A DNA stretch of 64,000 nt from Nocardioides sp. Arc9.136. GTDB lineage: Bacteria; Actinomycetota; Actinomycetes; Propionibacteriales; Nocardioidaceae. The stretch spans positions 372,001-436,000 of the forward strand of contig NZ_CP113431.1 of the NCBI RefSeq assembly GCF_030506255.1, written 5' to 3'. Position 1 is the stretch's first letter. Every line of letters begins with the position of its first letter. Under the pieces are notes generated by a model. The model was not told where the DNA came from, made no database searches, and saw nothing but the letters and a program-made list of their open reading frames with translations. The position numbers and the translations under genes were made by a program. Positions 63,803-64,000 of the stretch are shown here, piece after piece.

Positions 63803-64000
63803 CCCCCAGGCGGTCGTCCTCACGGGAGGTCGCGTGTACGACGGCGACCGGACCCGTCCGGACACCGCGGTCTGGATCGACGCGGCCGGCACGATCGCCG
63901 GCGTCGGCGGCACCGAGGAGGTGCTGGCCGCCGCCCGCGCCGCGGACCCGTCGGTCGGCGTCGTCGACCTCGACGGTGCCGTGGTGGCGCCCGGCCTGGT
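63795..64000 (+). CDS. Amidohydrolase family protein, partial
   Basis: Only the first 68 codons are in the window. From ATG 63795 the product reads VVLTGGRVYDGDRTRPDTAV and ends VVDLDGAVVAPGLV, the N-terminal beta-sandwich of a metal-dependent amidohydrolase (the next residues should hold the HxH metal site). GAGGTGGAGAG precedes it. As the last visible gene of the ABC transporter operon, it probably hydrolyses the imported compound. Confidence 0.8.
   Translation, partial: MRSPQAVVLTGGRVYDGDRTRPDTAVWIDAAGTIAGVGGTEEVLAAARAADPSVGVVDLDGAVVAPGL

Overview
The window is very GC-rich DNA with many GTG starts and tightly overlapping (ATGA/GTGA) operons. It also carries an aerobic-type cobalamin pathway and three-subunit molybdenum hydroxylases. 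This fits a high-GC actinobacterium, plausibly of the Nocardioides type (inferred from gene content; no rRNA gene is present). I saw no tRNA or rRNA genes and no CRISPR array.

1-22.3 kb is a catabolic locus that reads as oxidative pyrimidine (uracil/barbiturate) degradation. Divergent from a PucR regulator are fdrA (cut by the window edge) and a DUF2877 gene, relatives of two subunits of the E. coli oxamate carbamoyltransferase. On the + strand follow a UraA-like permease, a molybdenum hydroxylase (M, S, L subunits plus CoxG), an amidase, a hydantoinase/oxoprolinase pair (hyuA/hyuB), an NmrA-like protein, carbamate kinase, and a barbiturase/cyanurate hydrolase-family enzyme. A CaiB-type CoA-transferase, a fused carboxyltransferase and an acyl-CoA synthetase come next and could process malonate. 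Together they suggest uracil -> barbiturate -> ureidomalonate, with carbamoyl phosphate released and its energy recovered as ATP. That last step is a hypothesis. A duplicated array of GTCTCGACGACG repeats lies at 10.3-10.7 kb.

22.3-26.3 kb holds a UvrA-like ATPase, a VOC protein and a YihY membrane protein. Cobalamin genes come in two blocks, each with a cobalamin riboswitch. Block A (26.3-31.1 kb) is cobG-cobH-cobIJ-cobM-bluB. Block B (48.4-57.0 kb) is cobL on the opposite strand, then a ChlI/ChlD-type chelatase, cobA, cobO, a cobB-cobC fusion and cobD. The chelatase gene has two copies of the same repeat family inserted in frame in its N-terminal coding region.

Between the two blocks lies accessory DNA: an orphan response regulator, a sodium symporter with a small membrane partner and two tandem flavin monooxygenases, ArsR/SRPBCC genes, and small hypothetical genes. 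A 42.4-48.3 kb island follows. It contains decayed genes, a C5 cytosine methyltransferase divergent from a GHKL-ATPase/PD-(D/E)XK nuclease fusion, an HNH nuclease, and the remnant of a large serine integrase. This looks like a restriction or anti-phage module.

57-64 kb holds a nitronate-monooxygenase-like flavoprotein, a complete Opp/Dpp-type ABC transporter, and the start of an amidohydrolase gene that runs off the right edge.
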